Assembly (NCBI GenBank): GCA_026770585.1
Contig: MU646831.1
Location: forward strand, 261,853 to 274,385
DNA from: Baffinella frigidus
Lineage: Eukaryota > Cryptophyceae > Cryptomonadales > Baffinellaceae
Direction: 5' to 3'
DNA: 12,533 bases
Of the stretch, positions 12,173 through 12,533 are shown in pieces. Each line of letters begins with the position of its first letter. Within the stretch, counting starts at the first letter, position 1. The notes beneath the pieces are model-generated. The model was not told the DNA's origin and made no database searches. It saw only the letters and a program-made list of their open reading frames with translations. A program made the position numbers and the translations under genes.

Positions 12173-12330
12173 ACACAGCGGACTTCGAAGGGATTTTGAA
12201 TACTCCCTTAGCGATACGACCTAGGAACCTACGGTAGGCAATACCGTAGGGGGACAGGGGGGTTCCTACGGATAAGGTAACGGAAAGGTGGCCCGAATCG
12301 TCCCGAAAATCCCTTCGTAGCCCGCTGTGT
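12173..12330. mobile_element. Foldback element with ACACAGCGG ends, copy 2
   Basis: Twenty-five-base ends (12173-12197, 12306-12330) have two mismatches: ACACAGCGGACTTCGAAGGG. The interior has CCTAGGAACCTACGGTAGGC, AATACCGTAGGG and GGTTCCTACGGATAAGGTAA, partly inverted. It is the better preserved sibling of 6036-6203. No target duplication could be fixed. Confidence 0.88.
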
Positions 12331-12437
12331 GGCCACAGGAGAGTGCACATCCATAAACAAGAGGGTATGCCACGCAAGGTCTCAAGTTCAGATTTTTCCA
12401 CCCATTCGTCCCTCTACAACATGTCTGGGTTTTCTTG

Positions 12438-12533
12438 GCTCGCTCTCTCACTCTTTCTCTTTCTCGCTCTCGCTCTCGCTCTCGCTCTCGCTCTCGCTCT
12501 CGCGCTCTCTCTCGCTCTCTCGCTCTCTCTCTC
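12438..12533 (+). repeat. CTCGCT microsatellite
   Basis: Hexamer CTCGCT, pure at about 12465-12500 and mixed with CTCTCT units on both sides. It reaches the window edge, so full length is unknown. The + strand is pyrimidine-rich, i.e. polypyrimidine on the presumed intron strand. Confidence 0.9.

Larger units (their letters stand above)
11289..12533 (+). other. Probable first intron of the V-ATPase gene (runs off the window)
   Basis: No continuation of subunit a (the expected coiled-coil region with N-x-x-L-x-x-N spacing) is visible in any frame to the window end, so the intron is at least 1.2 kb. It holds three foldback elements, C-rich pyrimidine tracts (11985-12015, 12130-12160) and a terminal microsatellite. 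The start has a CAGT tandem (GGTCAGTCAGTCAGTCGG, about 11321-11338). The exact donor is an inference from exon length and GT. Confidence 0.7.

Overview
This is eukaryotic nuclear DNA. The only gene I can name with confidence is the first coding exon of a V-type H+-ATPase subunit a (10986-11288, + strand). It ends at a GT donor and the gene runs off the right edge. The other ~12 kb is repeat DNA. It is dominated by interstitial TTTAGGG-type heptamers, the telomere type of land plants, many algae, dinoflagellates and chromerids, so an alga or algal-related alveolate is plausible. I cannot name a species. The exon is GC-rich with C/G-ending codons, unlike the mixed-composition repeats.

Layout. 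1-770: two minisatellites (32 bp and 41 bp). 780-2250: locally homogenised heptamer variants enclosing short, exon-like modules on the - strand. 2330-4140: a dispersed ~100 bp repeat family, a CCCTACA array, a 20-bp tandem array and foldback (MITE-like) elements. 4200-5300: exon-like fragments of an unrecognised protein on the - strand, tied to a 22-bp minisatellite and duplicated in tandem. 5326-5815: more tandem repeats. 6036-7600: foldbacks and a segmental duplication. 7730-7890 and 9258-9463: more heptamer tracts. 7973-10820: a large inverted repeat. 10986-11288: V-ATPase exon 1. 11289-12533: its first intron, with three foldbacks and a CTCGCT microsatellite.

Most informative structure. 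The right arm of the inverted repeat (10199-10820) is uninterrupted and lies just upstream of the V-ATPase start codon. The left arm (7973-9257) is the same sequence inverted but split by at least four foldback insertions and one telomere-like insertion. The right arm therefore supplies the empty sites. With a second empty site from the 4.5-5.3 kb tandem duplication and a third from the dispersed repeat, these define a set of 140-166 bp foldbacks. They create 4-bp target duplications (ACTT, ATCT, GGTT, GATC/GACC, AATC) and share TNAT-like ends but have unrelated interiors. No transposase is visible, so they would be non-autonomous.

No tRNA, rRNA or CRISPR array was found. Most long open frames are translations of tandem repeats or shadows of other sequence.
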